49,097 nt of DNA, taken from contig LJUX01000002.1 of the NCBI GenBank assembly GCA_001304155.1, positions 1-49,097 on the forward strand, read 5' to 3'. Shown here piece by piece: positions 23,859 to 33,661 of this stretch. Each line of letters starts with the position of its first letter. Positions within the stretch are counted from its first letter, which is position 1. The position numbers and the translations under genes are program-made. Source of the DNA: a candidate division Zixibacteria bacterium SM23_73_3. GTDB taxonomy: Bacteria > Zixibacteria > MSB-5A5 > SM1-73. Below the pieces are notes generated by a model. It did no database searches. It was not told where the DNA came from and worked only from the letters and a program-made list of their open reading frames with translations.

Positions 23859-26027
23859 ATGAACATAGATCAAGAAAAGATTCTTGAGTTCCTCTCCGGT
23901 GAGGCAGATCGACCCTTAAAGTTGCGAGAGATAGCCAGAAAGATGGAAATCCCGGATGAGGGATATGGCAGCTTTAGAAGAAAGATCAGATCCATGTTGA
24001 GAGATGGGTTGATCGTGAAGATAAAAAGGGGAAAAATCGGGTTACCCGCTAAGGCAAATCTGGTGGTGGGAAGATTGGTCTCCGGAAGAAATGGTTATGG
24101 CTTTGTGGTGCCCGAAGACAAAAGTGAGGATATCTACATACGCGGTGAAAATATGGCCAGCGCCTTTCATGGAGATAAGGTGGTGGTTAGAATACTCAGA
24201 ACCAGAAGGGGACCTGCTCGTGAAGGGAGCGTTATAAAGATCCTGAAGAGAGCAAAGCAGACTCTGGTAGGGACTTATCATAAGGGCAAGTTCTTCGATT
24301 ACGTCGAGCCGGATGATCGCAAAATTCCCAAAGATATCTACATCGCTTCAGACAATTCCAAAGGAGCATCAAATGGACAGAAAGTGGTGGTATCGCTTTT
24401 GGAGTGGGCGGATGTCAATATGGGATCCGAGGGAAAGGTTATCGAAGTTTTAGGCTACCCGGATGAGCCCGGCATGGACATTTTGACTCTGATCAAAGAA
24501 TTCGGACTCCCATTGAGCTTTCCGGAGGAGGTGGAAGAAGAGTTAGATGATCTGCCCGAAAGAGTGGAGAAAAAGGAGTTTCAAGGAAGACTGGATCTGC
24601 GCCATAAGAATTGCTTCACCATAGATCCGGTGGATGCCAAAGATCATGACGATGCGGTATCTTTGGAGATCAAGCCAAATGGCAACTATCTTCTGGGGGT
24701 GCACATAGCGGATGTTTCCTTCTATGTGAAGGAGAATTCTGCCTTGGATATGGAGGCTTTGAAGAGAGGAACCTCGGTCTATCTGGTTGATCGGGTCATT
24801 CCCATGCTGCCGGAGAGACTCTCCAACAATATCTGCAGTTTAAAACCTAACCGCATTAGACTCACCTTTAGCGTCATTATGGAACTTACCCCCCAGGGAG
24901 AAAGGGTTGGCTACCAGATAAAAGAGAGCGTGATAAAAAGCAAAGCGAAGTTAAACTATGATGAGGTACAGAAGTTTTTTGATGGCGGACATGCAAGCAA
25001 AAATATAAAGGGTTTGGAAAGTGACTTAGAAAAGATGAGAAAACTTTCCCGGAAACTTCTGGAAAAAAGATTGGCAAGGGGAAGCTTGGATTTTGATCTT
25101 CCGGAAGCACACGTGGTTTTAGCCAAGGACGGCAGGGTGCAGGATATATTTGAGGTGGCAAGGCTGGAGAGCCATCGCCTAATCGAAGAATTCATGCTGA
25201 TTGCCAACCGCACGGTGGCAGAACATGTGATCCGCCTTTCCGTACCGTTTTTGTTTCGGGTGCATGAAGAGCCAGATCGAGACAAGATGGAGGCATTCTC
25301 GGATTTCGTCTCCACTTTGGGCTATTCTTTCAAGGTGTCTGGAAAAATTCGTCCCAAAAAGATCCAAAGATTCTTAAAGTCTTTGGAGGGAAAACCGGAG
25401 GAGAGTTTGATAAACGAGATTCTGCTCAGGTCTTTAAAGAAAGCGTGCTACGACCCCGAAAATATCGGACACTTCGGCTTGGCTTTTTCACATTACACCC
25501 ATTTCACCTCACCCATCAGAAGGTACCCGGATCTTTTAGTGCATAGACTTTTGAAGGAGTTGCAAGAGGGAGAATATACCTTCAAGAGGCAGAGTATGCT
25601 CGTCCGCCGTCTTCCCAAGATCGGAGAGATCACCTCTGAAAGGGAAAGATCGGCAGAGGAGGCGGAAAGAGAGTCGATAAAGATCAAGCAGATCGAATTT
25701 TTGCAGGACAAGTTAGGAGAAGAATATGAGGGACTGATCTCTGGCATGGTGCCTTTCGGATTTTTCGTCCGGCTAAAGAGTCTATTAGCAGAAGGCTTGG
25801 TGAGAGTCTCAAGCCTGGATGATGACTACTATCTCTTTGATGAAAGAGCTAAAAGATGGGTGGGAAGACGCACTAAAAAAATCTATAAATTAGGGGACCA
25901 GATCAAAGTGCAGGTGGTGAGAGTGGATAAGGAACAAAAGGAGGTAGATTTTGTGCTGGCTGGAAGGGGTCATGGCACCTCGTTCAGGACGAGAAAAAAA
26001 AGACGACCAAAATCACGCAGAAAATGA
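23859..26027 (+). CDS. rnr: Ribonuclease R
   Basis: The 722-residue protein has the full RNase R layout: an N-terminal winged helix (about 5-65), two cold-shock OB folds, and the RNB catalytic domain with DPVDAKDHDDAVSLE carrying the Mg-binding aspartates. HFTSPIRRYPDLLVHRLL follows, then an S1 domain (YEGLISGMVPFGFFVRL) and a Lys/Arg-rich tail (RKKRRPKSRRK). It is a processive 3'-5' exoribonuclease that can unwind structured RNA. The ribosome site before ATG 23859 is weak. It is 42 bases after the protease gene. Confidence 0.95.
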   Translation: MNIDQEKILEFLSGEADRPLKLREIARKMEIPDEGYGSFRRKIRSMLRDGLIVKIKRGKIGLPAKANLVVGRLVSGRNGYGFVVPEDKSEDIYIRGENMASAFHGDKVVVRILRTRRGPAREGSVIKILKRAKQTLVGTYHKGKFFDYVEPDDRKIPKDIYIASDNSKGASNGQKVVVSLLEWADVNMGSEGKVIEVLGYPDEPGMDILTLIKEFGLPLSFPEEVEEELDDLPERVEKKEFQGRLDLRHKNCFTIDPVDAKDHDDAVSLEIKPNGNYLLGVHIADVSFYVKENSALDMEALKRGTSVYLVDRVIPMLPERLSNNICSLKPNRIRLTFSVIMELTPQGERVGYQIKESVIKSKAKLNYDEVQKFFDGGHASKNIKGLESDLEKMRKLSRKLLEKRLARGSLDFDLPEAHVVLAKDGRVQDIFEVARLESHRLIEEFMLIANRTVAEHVIRLSVPFLFRVHEEPDRDKMEAFSDFVSTLGYSFKVSGKIRPKKIQRFLKSLEGKPEESLINEILLRSLKKACYDPENIGHFGLAFSHYTHFTSPIRRYPDLLVHRLLKELQEGEYTFKRQSMLVRRLPKIGEITSERERSAEEAERESIKIKQIEFLQDKLGEEYEGLISGMVPFGFFVRLKSLLAEGLVRVSSLDDDYYLFDERAKRWVGRRTKKIYKLGDQIKVQVVRVDKEQKEVDFVLAGRGHGTSFRTRKKRRPKSRRK

Positions 26028-26179
26028 AATCCAAAGGTTTTAGACAAAATAATGCGGAAGCTATAGTTTACAATCATCCAAGAGCTCAAATTTTTCGGTT
26101 GTGGTTTTCGGTTTTTATTCTTACTTTTTACTCTGTCAGAATCTCATTTAGTCTTTGGGAATAAAATCGGAATGATCTG

Positions 26180-27673
26180 ATGAATCAGCCTGCTGCCATA
26201 TTGATTATAAGCTCGGATAGAAAACTTTCTCGGGGAATTGAAAAGGCGCTATCCGACATCCACCCGCAGATTAAAATAGTCCCTTCCAGTCGGGATGGTT
26301 TGAAAGGGGTTAGGGGGGGAACCTCCGATATGGTGATCACCGATTCCCGATTGGAGGATTTCTCCTGTCCTATGCTCATCCACAGGATCGTAGCTAAAAG
26401 CCCGCAAGCAGACATCCTGGTGGGGCTTCCAATAGAAGACCTTTACCGCGCAAGAGAGCTTTTGGATTGTGGGGCAGACGATGTTTTCGAAATCCCTTTA
26501 AAGTCAGAAGAACTACATCTGAAGGTAAATAAGCTCCTCAAGGAAAAGAGTTTTCTCAAATCGTGCGGGCTGGTAGGAAAGTCGATCCAGTTGAAGCAGA
26601 TTGCTGAGTCGGCGCTTCAGGTTGCTCCCACCAACATCACCGTATTGATCACCGGAGAATCGGGAACCGGAAAGGAGCTTATCGCACGTGCCATTCACTC
26701 CAATAGTAAAAGAAAGGATAAAGCCTTTGTAGCCGCTAATGTAGGAGCGCTGGCAGAGGGGGTGGTGGAGAGTGAGCTCTTCGGACATGAAAAAGGTGCC
26801 TTCACCGGCGCGGTAAGTCGCAGGCAGGGGCTTTTTGAAACCGCCAACGGCGGAACCATATTCTTAGATGAGATTGCGGAGTTTAAGCCATCCACTCAGG
26901 TGAAACTTTTGAGAGTTTTAGAGGAGAAGAGCTTCATGCGGGTGGGAGGAAGTTCAGACATCAAAGTGGATGTGAGGGGCATCGCCGCCACCAATCAGAA
27001 CCTGGAGCAGAAGATAAGAGAGGGAACATTCCGCAGCGATCTTTATTTCCGATTGGCAGTGGTGAAAATCGACGTCCCCCCATTAAGAGAAAGACCCAAA
27101 GACATTCCCATTCTGGTGCACAGCTTTATAGAGAAGCTGAATCAAGAGAGTGTGAGAAAAATCTCCGGAGTCTCAGATGAGGCGCTGGAGCTTTTGATGA
27201 AGTATCACTGGCCCGGTAATGTGAGAGAATTGAGAAATTTCCTCGAAAGTATGTTAGCTTTGGCACCCGACAGAAGAATCGAGTCTTCTGATGTGAAAAA
27301 ATACATAGATAAACAGATGCAGGCTAATCGGCAACTGCCGGTGGTGACCGGTAAATCTGTGGAGACTGCCGAGCATGAGCTTATCATTCAGGCGATTTTA
27401 AGTTTAAGAGCAGAGATCATCAATTTAAGAGAGGCTCTTTCGGAACGAAACCATCTGAGACCGGAACAGAGAGTTGTGTCCGAAGGTTCCTCTTGGATAG
27501 ATCAGGAAAAAGTTGGACAGATACCCACTGATCTGAATGTCGAAGAGATGGAAAAGGAATTGATCCAAAGGGCGCTTGAGTTCACCAAGGGAAACAGAAA
27601 AAAAGCCGCCCAGCTTCTGGGCATCGGTGAGAGGACACTGTATCGCAAGTTGGACAAGTATGGATTGAGGTAG
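26180..27673 (+). CDS. NtrC-type sigma-54-dependent regulator with receiver-like domain
   Basis: The 497-residue protein has an N-terminal receiver-like domain with a candidate phospho-acceptor D55 (VITDSRL) but a degenerate acidic pocket (SSDR instead of a paired DD). The AAA+ domain has Walker A GESGTGKE (159-166), the sigma-54 loop GAFTGA (206-211) and Walker B GGTIFLDE. The Fis-type helix-turn-helix is at the end ([20 protein letters not shown]). It opens promoters bound by RpoN holoenzyme. No partner histidine kinase is adjacent. The next gene, a trypsin-like protease, starts five bases after its stop. Confidence 0.92.
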   Translation: MNQPAAILIISSDRKLSRGIEKALSDIHPQIKIVPSSRDGLKGVRGGTSDMVITDSRLEDFSCPMLIHRIVAKSPQADILVGLPIEDLYRARELLDCGADDVFEIPLKSEELHLKVNKLLKEKSFLKSCGLVGKSIQLKQIAESALQVAPTNITVLITGESGTGKELIARAIHSNSKRKDKAFVAANVGALAEGVVESELFGHEKGAFTGAVSRRQGLFETANGGTIFLDEIAEFKPSTQVKLLRVLEEKSFMRVGGSSDIKVDVRGIAATNQNLEQKIREGTFRSDLYFRLAVVKIDVPPLRERPKDIPILVHSFIEKLNQESVRKISGVSDEALELLMKYHWPGNVRELRNFLESMLALAPDRRIESSDVKKYIDKQMQANRQLPVVTGKSVETAEHELIIQAILSLRAEIINLREALSERNHLRPEQRVVSEGSSWIDQEKVGQIPTDLNVEEMEKELIQRALEFTKGNRKKAAQLLGIGERTLYRKLDKYGLR

Positions 27674-27678
27674 ACATT

Positions 27679-28419
27679 GTGGAATTAGACTATTTGGAAT
27701 ACCACGTCGTGCCAGTGGTTGCGAAACCGAAAAACAACGAGAACGTCTTCCGTTTCCTCGGAACCGGGTTCTTTGTGGGAAGCGGAGGTCATTTGGTAAC
27801 TTGTGCACATATTGTAAATGAAGTTTCTTCGAATGAGTCTCTTTACTGTTTCCAGATAGGAAAAACGCGTTGGATTAAGCTTGAAATCTTCCGCAAAATG
27901 GCAGATCATGATTTAGCCTTGTGCATTGGTGCAGGACCAGAAACGAGTGTACAAATGCCGTTAATTACTGAGCCATTCATCCAACTGGGTACAGACATAA
28001 ATGTTTTCGGATACGTGCATGAACCGAAAGGTCCCGGGAAGATTCCATTCATCAGAAGAGTGATGAGAGGGTATATCACAAGCATTCCTGAATCTGCAGA
28101 GTATCCCGATTCGTATGAGCTTTCCTTTCCTGCGCTCTTCGGGTCCAGTGGTGCACCGGTCCTACATCGTTTCGATGTTGAGGGAGAAACCGATTCGAAA
28201 CTCGGCGTAGTTGGCTGTTTATATGGCACCAGGGAATCCAGCGTAGTGAGGCATAGCCAGATCGTTCTGGAGAGCTCCAGAGTTAACGGAGTAGAACGCG
28301 AAACGGAGGTGACGGCCAGAATTGTCGAGTTAGGTTTGGCGTACAACGTACGGGCTCTGAATATGCTTTTCAAAGAGTCAGAGCTTTCTCTCCCCGTCTA
28401 CGGAGAACTCAATTCATGA
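27679..28419 (+). CDS. Trypsin-like serine protease, apparently cytoplasmic
   Basis: The 246-residue protein starts at GTG 27679 with GAGGT upstream inside the regulator gene. The catalytic triad is visible: His in LVTCAHIV (about 44), Asp in ADHDLALC and Ser in FGSSGAPV. There is no signal peptide and no PDZ domain, which separates it from DegP-like proteases. It is nearly fused to the NtrC-type gene and likely co-transcribed. The substrate is unknown. Similar cytosolic trypsin-fold proteins occur in stress and defence contexts, but nothing here decides between them. Confidence 0.75.
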   Translation: MELDYLEYHVVPVVAKPKNNENVFRFLGTGFFVGSGGHLVTCAHIVNEVSSNESLYCFQIGKTRWIKLEIFRKMADHDLALCIGAGPETSVQMPLITEPFIQLGTDINVFGYVHEPKGPGKIPFIRRVMRGYITSIPESAEYPDSYELSFPALFGSSGAPVLHRFDVEGETDSKLGVVGCLYGTRESSVVRHSQIVLESSRVNGVERETEVTARIVELGLAYNVRALNMLFKESELSLPVYGELNS

Positions 28420-28483
28420 AGTGGTTTTAGTAGTGAAGGTCGGGCATGGCAAAGCCTCCTTGATAAAGAAAGATACGTTATCA

Positions 28484-28528
28484 CCCTCCCTTAATCCCTC
28501 CCATCAAGGGAGGGATAGGATGAGGGGG
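28484..28528. repeat. C-rich/G-rich inverted repeat
   Basis: CCCTCCCTTAATCCCTCCC faces GGGAGGGATAGGATGAGGG around ATCAA. It shares the CTCCCTTAATCC stretch with the region just before the palindrome at 43040. A second small hairpin, CCCGC TTCC GGCGGG, lies at about 28588-28603. Confidence 0.6.
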
Positions 28529-28639
28529 AGTTAGTGTAGTTGCTCGATTCATCGAGCTGGGAAAAAGCCCAATCACCGCCTTTGTCCCGCTTCCGGCGGG
28601 ATAAATACGGTATAAATTGGGTAACTACGGAGTCGACAA

Positions 28640-29467
28640 ATGAAATCTCCCCGTCGGAAAATCAAATATATATGGGTCATCTCGGATGGTTCCGGATCCA
28701 CGGCTGAGAGGGTATTGCAGGCAAGTCTGGTCCAGTTCGGGCATGAAAACGTGAAGGTGGAGCGCATTCCTGATATCAGGACCAGGGAACAGATCAGACA
28801 GATCGTAAACACAGCCGCAAAGAGAAAAGGACTGGTTGCATACACCCTGGTCACCCCGCAACTTCGCAAAGAGATAGCCACCAGAGCCAACGAATCCAAT
28901 GTTCCCACTGTGGATCTTTTAGGTCCCTTGTTGACTACTTTAACCACCTTTCTTGCCGCTCCGCCTGAATCCAAGCCCGGGTTGTTAGGTGAACTGGACC
29001 ATCATTATTTCAGAAGAATAGACTCGGTTGGATTTACAGTCAAGCACGATGACGGACATGGATTGCATGATCTGCGTAAGGCAGATGTGGTCATAATTGG
29101 GGTCTCCAGAACGTCAAAAACCCCTTTGAGCATGTATCTGGCTTATAATAAAGGATTGCTGGTAGCTAACATCCCCATAATATTGGGGATGGATCCTCCC
29201 TCAGAGCTTTTCAAGGTCGATCAGAAGAGGATTGTGGGATTAACTATTAATCCAGACCTTTTGATCAGCCTCCGTCAAACCCGGCTGGCTCAGTTAGCTC
29301 ACGCAGACATAAATTATGGCGATGCAAAGCATGTGATTGATGAACTGAAATACAGCCATCAAATTTTTCGACAAAATCCCAAGTGGTCGGTGATAGACAT
29401 AACCGGCAAAGCCATTGAGGAGATGGCTAATGAGGTGTGCAGTTTGCTTATTGGCAAATCTACATGA
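28640..29467 (+). CDS. ppsR: Pyruvate,phosphate dikinase / PEP synthase regulatory protein (DUF299)
   Basis: The 275-residue protein is a full-length member of the bifunctional kinase/pyrophosphorylase family that inactivates and reactivates PPDK or PEP synthase by ADP-dependent phosphorylation. YIWVISDGSGSTAERV marks the N-terminus, and the P-loop-like GVSRTSKTPLSMYLA and the segment IPIILGMDPP are family signatures. GGAG precedes the ATG. The dikinase itself is not in the window. The gene implies control of the pyruvate/PEP branch. Confidence 0.92.
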   Translation: MKSPRRKIKYIWVISDGSGSTAERVLQASLVQFGHENVKVERIPDIRTREQIRQIVNTAAKRKGLVAYTLVTPQLRKEIATRANESNVPTVDLLGPLLTTLTTFLAAPPESKPGLLGELDHHYFRRIDSVGFTVKHDDGHGLHDLRKADVVIIGVSRTSKTPLSMYLAYNKGLLVANIPIILGMDPPSELFKVDQKRIVGLTINPDLLISLRQTRLAQLAHADINYGDAKHVIDELKYSHQIFRQNPKWSVIDITGKAIEEMANEVCSLLIGKST

Positions 29468-29522
29468 TCTCTTCCAATGAAATCAGCATTTTGTTGTAAA
29501 TAAAAACAAAGGAGGTATAATC

Positions 29523-29963
29523 ATGAAAGTAAAAGATATATTACAAGACAAGGGAAGCGAAGTTGCCACAATCGGTGCAGAAAAAACCATATATGGTGCG
29601 GTAAAGACCTTGGTTGAAAAGAACATCGGTTCCTTGTTGGTGCTGGATGAGAAAGGCGCCATCGCGGGCATAATTACGGAAAGAGATATATTGAAGGAAT
29701 GTGAGCGGCGCTTTGAATTGCTTAAGGAGACAAAGGTAAAGGATGTGATGACCAAAAATCTGATCATAGCCTCTCCGGATGATGATTTGGATTACGTGGA
29801 AAACATCATGACCCAGAATCGGATAAGGCATCTTCCCATAATCTCGAATCAGAAAGTAGAAGGGATAATCTCCATAGGCGATCTGGTAAACGTGTTGCGT
29901 GGAGAGTGCAAGGTGGAAAATCGCTATCTCAAAGCTTATATCTCTGGAGATTATCCGGGCTGA
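29523..29963 (+). CDS. CBS-domain pair protein
   Basis: The 146-residue protein consists of two CBS domains (about 5-65 and 72-135; GIITERDILKECERRFELLKE.. VKDVMTKN, GIISIGDLVN). It starts after a strong AAAGGAGG. Stand-alone CBS pairs usually bind adenine nucleotides and regulate a partner. It follows ppsR by 55 bases, so the two may be co-transcribed. The partner is unknown. Confidence 0.9.
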   Translation: MKVKDILQDKGSEVATIGAEKTIYGAVKTLVEKNIGSLLVLDEKGAIAGIITERDILKECERRFELLKETKVKDVMTKNLIIASPDDDLDYVENIMTQNRIRHLPIISNQKVEGIISIGDLVNVLRGECKVENRYLKAYISGDYPG

Positions 29964-30044
29964 GGCCATAAAGTGTGAAGGGATTGATAATCCTGGATAG
30001 CAAAAATTTTATTTTCATGCCTCTGCGTTGAAGGAGAAAACGGG

Positions 30045-30551
30045 ATGATAAAACCTAAGAATCAGTTCGTCGATGTGAAGGATCAATCAGGCAAAATACT
30101 CCGCAAGGAGATAGTTGTTCCCGCTTCGTTGGAGCAGGTATGGAATGCCTGGACAACCGCTGAAGGCGTAAAGACTTTTTTCTCATCCGAGGCTAAAGTT
30201 GAACTCGTTGTGGGTGGCTCATTCGAAATCTATTTTCTACTTGATGCACCCTATGGATCACGGGGTTCCGAGGATTGTCGGGTGTTGAGCTATCTCCCCA
30301 TGGAGATGTTATCCTTTTCATGGAATGCTCCGGCGGAGTTTGGCAGGCTGCGCAATAAGCACACAGTAGTGGTCTTGCAATTTGAGGAAGTCGAGCCAGG
30401 TAAAGTGACCGTCGTCCTATCACAACTTGGCTGGGGTAAGGGAGAAGACTGGGACAGGCTGTACCACTATTTCGACAAAGCCTGGGCGTACGTGCTGGGC
30501 AATCTCAAAAAGCGATTTGTAGCAGGTCCGATTGACTGGTCATCACGTTGA
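30045..30551 (+). CDS. SRPBCC/AHSA1-family protein
   Basis: The 168-residue protein shows the AHSA1-type START fold: IVVPASLEQVWNAWTTAEGVKTFFSSEAKVE at the N-terminus, GGSFEIYF, and a C-terminal long helix (WDRLYHYFDKAWAYVLGNLKKRF). GAAGGAG precedes the ATG. The family binds hydrophobic ligands; the ligand here is unknown. Confidence 0.85.
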   Translation: MIKPKNQFVDVKDQSGKILRKEIVVPASLEQVWNAWTTAEGVKTFFSSEAKVELVVGGSFEIYFLLDAPYGSRGSEDCRVLSYLPMEMLSFSWNAPAEFGRLRNKHTVVVLQFEEVEPGKVTVVLSQLGWGKGEDWDRLYHYFDKAWAYVLGNLKKRFVAGPIDWSSR

Positions 30552-30768
30552 CTTCATGGAAAATATCACTTAGCAAAAGAACCAACACAGATCTTGCCAG
30601 ATTTTTCCTTCTTTACTTTTTGTCAGATTAATCTCTTGCCGGTCCCATAGCTTCTTCGTAAAATGCTGGACGGGGTTGCAGGTAAGGATTAGAAGCAAAA
30701 TTGAGGTTGCATTTTCTAAAGTGATTCTGTAAATATAGAACGTAACTTTTAGTTAGTCGCTACAGAGG

Positions 30769-32490
30769 GTGAACTTCGGTGTTTTTCAGAATAGCTTCCT
30801 TTGTTTTCTCTTTTATTCTTCTCACTTTTTTTTTAACTTCTCATCTCGCGCACAATTGATCTCCTCTGAAATTTATGAAACCGAGGAGGACCTGCTGGAA
30901 GGTTTGGAAATGGGATACTTGACCTTAGATCAATACCTGGAACTACTGGATATGATCCAGAGTAAATTGTATCCTGTATCTGAGGAGGCTATCAAGCTCT
31001 TCTTCATTCCGGATGTTAGTAGCGTGGATGTTTCGCAAGTTAAAGCGAAAGATCAAGATATCGATCTGAATCAAAAAATAGGTTCCTTTTTAGCGGAAAG
31101 GGAGAAAAAAGGTTATCCTCTTTTTTCCGGTAAACTGGTGTGGAAATTGTATGAGAAATTTTCTGCCGGAGGCAGGTCCGCCTATGGCGGACAGGAGGAT
31201 GACATAACTGAAAATTATCTTTTCTGCGAAGTCACGAACGGAGAGCGCATGATCTGGCGCATTGAGGCTGATCAGGAAGTCAATTCCTCTGAAGCGATTT
31301 TAAGTCGGGGCACTCTTCGGGTGAGAAAAAGGTTTTTTAAGTTTTTGCTTCCCGAATATTCAAGCGAAGTCATCGTAGGTAATTTTGATAAGAGAATCGG
31401 GCTGGGCTTGAACGTGGGTTATCATCCTCTACTTGGCTACAAAAGCGATTCAGATTTTAAATCTGAGGACTCTTTTCTCTACCCAACATTGGGCAGGTAT
31501 AACGGGGTTTACGGAGAATCCGAGTTTAAGTCAATTTCGGTTCTTGCGTTTTACTCTAAGAACAAACGGGAGGAAGTTGAAAATCGGATTGGGGCTTTAG
31601 ATTTGAGCGTTGTGAACAAAAACGTGCAAGTGGGTTTGTGTGTTTCAGAAGGGGAGCTTAAGAATATCGAGTATAAAAACACCTTCAAAGATGATTGCCG
31701 AAGCCTTCATTTTAACCTAAAGCTTAAGTCCTTAAGATTCTCTGGTGAGTATGCCTTGCTTTCCAGCCAAAAGAGCGGGCTGGCATTTGATCTTTACTCC
31801 GCCCATAAATCATATAGCTTTGATCTATCCTGGTGGAGATATGAGGATGGTTTCGTTCATCCCCATGGGGGAGGAATCTCCAATCCGGACTATGAGACCA
31901 TCTATCTGGATAATATTGATTACCTATACAGATCCAGACAGGCAGGAGAGAAGGGAATTTTCTTTAAGTCCAGATACAGGATTTTTGACAGACTCAATTT
32001 GAATTTTTCTTACAGCCGATGGAGAGAAAGATCATACCTGCCAGACAAAATGAAATTTCGCCTGGGCGCAGGTCATAAGTTTTCCCCGGATTTTTCTTTT
32101 ACGGTCTATCAGTTGTGGACGGACTATGATGTGGAAGATGAAGAGATTGATAGAAGAACATCCTCCTTAAATTTGTTCTTATCCCCACACTACAACTTGA
32201 ATTTTAATCTCATAGCAAATTATCGGACCTCAACCAGTAAAGATTATGGTGATCTTCGGCTGAAGATAAGAACTATGGTACTTTCTCCTTTTGATTTTGT
32301 TTTGTGGCTGAAATATAATGACCCCAACTTCTCTCGATCCTCCGATGGGTATTTTAGCTTGCATATTCAGGAGAGTTTGAGGTTTTTCGAAAACTATTTT
32401 GTTTCGGCAGAATATGTAGCTAAATTCTATCAGGATGAGAGTAAAGTTGACACCAAAGCGGTAAGAATAAGAATGGAAGCTTTATGGTAA
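30769..32490 (+). CDS. Outer-membrane beta-barrel-type protein with frame problem in the signal peptide
   Basis: The open frame gives 573 residues from a GTG at 30769, but that codon overlaps the best ribosome site (AGAGGG, 30764-30769). A GTG at 30779, nine bases after it, starts a much better signal peptide (MFFRIASFVFSFILLTFF) in another frame that stops at 30857. The two frames meet at a run of nine T (30826-30834); one extra T would join them. The mature protein has an acidic helical N-terminal part (about 30-115), then alternating aromatic beta strands (for example FSYSRWRERSYL, FSFTVYQLW) ending in a Trp (RIRMEALW), as outer-membrane barrels do. The function is unknown. Confidence 0.7.
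   Translation: MNFGVFQNSFLCFLFYSSHFFFNFSSRAQLISSEIYETEEDLLEGLEMGYLTLDQYLELLDMIQSKLYPVSEEAIKLFFIPDVSSVDVSQVKAKDQDIDLNQKIGSFLAEREKKGYPLFSGKLVWKLYEKFSAGGRSAYGGQEDDITENYLFCEVTNGERMIWRIEADQEVNSSEAILSRGTLRVRKRFFKFLLPEYSSEVIVGNFDKRIGLGLNVGYHPLLGYKSDSDFKSEDSFLYPTLGRYNGVYGESEFKSISVLAFYSKNKREEVENRIGALDLSVVNKNVQVGLCVSEGELKNIEYKNTFKDDCRSLHFNLKLKSLRFSGEYALLSSQKSGLAFDLYSAHKSYSFDLSWWRYEDGFVHPHGGGISNPDYETIYLDNIDYLYRSRQAGEKGIFFKSRYRIFDRLNLNFSYSRWRERSYLPDKMKFRLGAGHKFSPDFSFTVYQLWTDYDVEDEEIDRRTSSLNLFLSPHYNLNFNLIANYRTSTSKDYGDLRLKIRTMVLSPFDFVLWLKYNDPNFSRSSDGYFSLHIQESLRFFENYFVSAEYVAKFYQDESKVDTKAVRIRMEALW
30826..30834 (+). other. T9 homopolymer at the signal-peptide frame junction
   Basis: Nine consecutive T separate the frame with the ideal ribosome site and signal peptide from the frame of the mature barrel. 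Such tracts can vary by slippage during replication or transcription, or be miscounted in sequencing. Confidence 0.7.
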
Positions 32491-32512
32491 GATGTTTTTG
32501 AGAATTTTCCCC

Positions 32513-32583
32513 ACAGATGAAAAGATAAAACAGATAGAAGATGAGAGGGGCAAAAAGTTTTGTTCAATCTGTTAAATCTGTTG
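32513..32583 (+). repeat. ACAGATGAAAAGAT repeat, copy 1
   Basis: It begins ACAGATGAAAAGATAAAAC and ends CAATCTGTTAAATCTGTTG, so the ends are partly complementary. The copy at 42014-42086 has the same layout on the same strand. Confidence 0.75.
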
Positions 32584-32600
32584 GGAATACGTTCTTGTTC

Positions 32601-32644
32601 GGACCGGGGCTTGTCCTGAAAGGCTCAGCCTGAAGGGTTGCACC
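32601..32644 (+). repeat. GGGGCTTGTCCTGAA repeat, copy 1
   Basis: GGACCGGGGCTTGTCCTGAA, then AGGCTCAGCCTGAAGGGTT. The reverse complement of 41911-41953 reads GGATAGGGGCTCGTCCTGAA, then GGCTCGCCCTGAAGGGT. Confidence 0.7.
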
Positions 32645-32828
32645 CCTGTCCGTAAGAGGGCGGGAGTGCCACCCCCACCCTAACGGAAGCTTGCCTGTTG
32701 GGTAGTTTCGTCTGGAACCAATTATCTGTTGACTTTGTATCGGTTTATTGTTTTTTACATTCGACGTTTGAGGTTTCTCTCTTTGGATGGAGTTACATCT
32801 CCGTCCTTAACAAGAAAGGAGACATTCG

Positions 32829-33638
32829 GTGGATAACATCATCCCACAATTGCAAGAATGGGTGACTTTCTATGGTCTTAAGATTATTGCTGCGATCATC
32901 CTTCTCATCGTTGGTCGCTGGGTTGCCAGGGCGGTCAGGAGTTTCGTGAGGAAATTGCTGACAAAAAAAGAAGTGGATGCTGCAATAATTTCCTTTGTCA
33001 GCAGTCTGACCTACATTGCGCTTCTTACCTTTGTCATCATAGCAACGCTTGGTCAGCTCGGAGTTCAAACTGCATCCTTCGTAGCCGTTATCGGAGCTGC
33101 CGGACTGGCTATCGGTCTGGCGCTGCAGGGTTCGCTGGCAAATTTCGCTGCCGGTTTTCTCTTAATCCTATTTCGCCCGTTCAAGGTAGGTGATTATATT
33201 ACCGGTGGTGGAGCTTCAGGTACGGTTGAAGAGATTAGAGTCTTCACTATCCAACTTAAAACCCCGGACAACAAAACGATAATCATCCCCAATGCCAAAT
33301 TAACCGGGGACAACATCATTAATTATTCTGCCAAGGATACCCGCCGTGTGGATTTCACATTCGGCGTAAGTTACAGTGATGACCTTCAGAAGGTAAGGTA
33401 GGTCTTGCAGGACGTGGTCGATGGTGATGGTCGTGTCCTTAAAAGTCCCGCTTCAATGATTGCCGTTAACGAGCTTGCAGACAACAGCGTGAATTTCGTG
33501 GTTCGGGTGTGGGTCAAGAGCGTGGACTACTGGGACGTACATTTTGACACAATAGAAAATGTGAAAAAGCGTTTCGATGCCGAGGGCATCTCCATTCCAT
33601 TCCCTCAGACCGACGTGCACCTATACCGGACAGAATGA
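32829..33638 (+). pseudogene. Small MscS-type mechanosensitive channel interrupted by an in-frame TAG
   Basis: From GTG 32829 (after AAGGAG) 190 codons encode two N-terminal helices, the Gly/Ala-rich pore helix (VIGAAGLAIGLALQGSLANF) and most of the beta domain (KVGDYI, IIIPNAKLTGDNIINYS). A TAG at 33399-33401 stops the frame after DLQKVR. The same frame resumes directly as VLQDVVDGDGRVL and runs another 77 codons to a normal MscS C-terminus (ISIPFPQTDVHLY). Without the stop the protein would have about 270 residues, the usual size. Either the gene is inactive, the codon is read through, or one base is wrong. Confidence 0.85.
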
Positions 33639-33661
33639 CCGCTATCTTAGAAACGTGATTC

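Larger units (their letters stand above)
32491..32828. other. 338-base intergenic region with two dispersed repeats
   Basis: It holds a 71-base repeat (32513-32583) and a 44-base repeat (32601-32644). Both recur in the intergenic region at 41.9-42.1 kb. A further G/C-rich stretch up to about 32700 may extend the second repeat. The ribosome site AAGGAG of the MscS gene ends the region. Confidence 0.75.
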
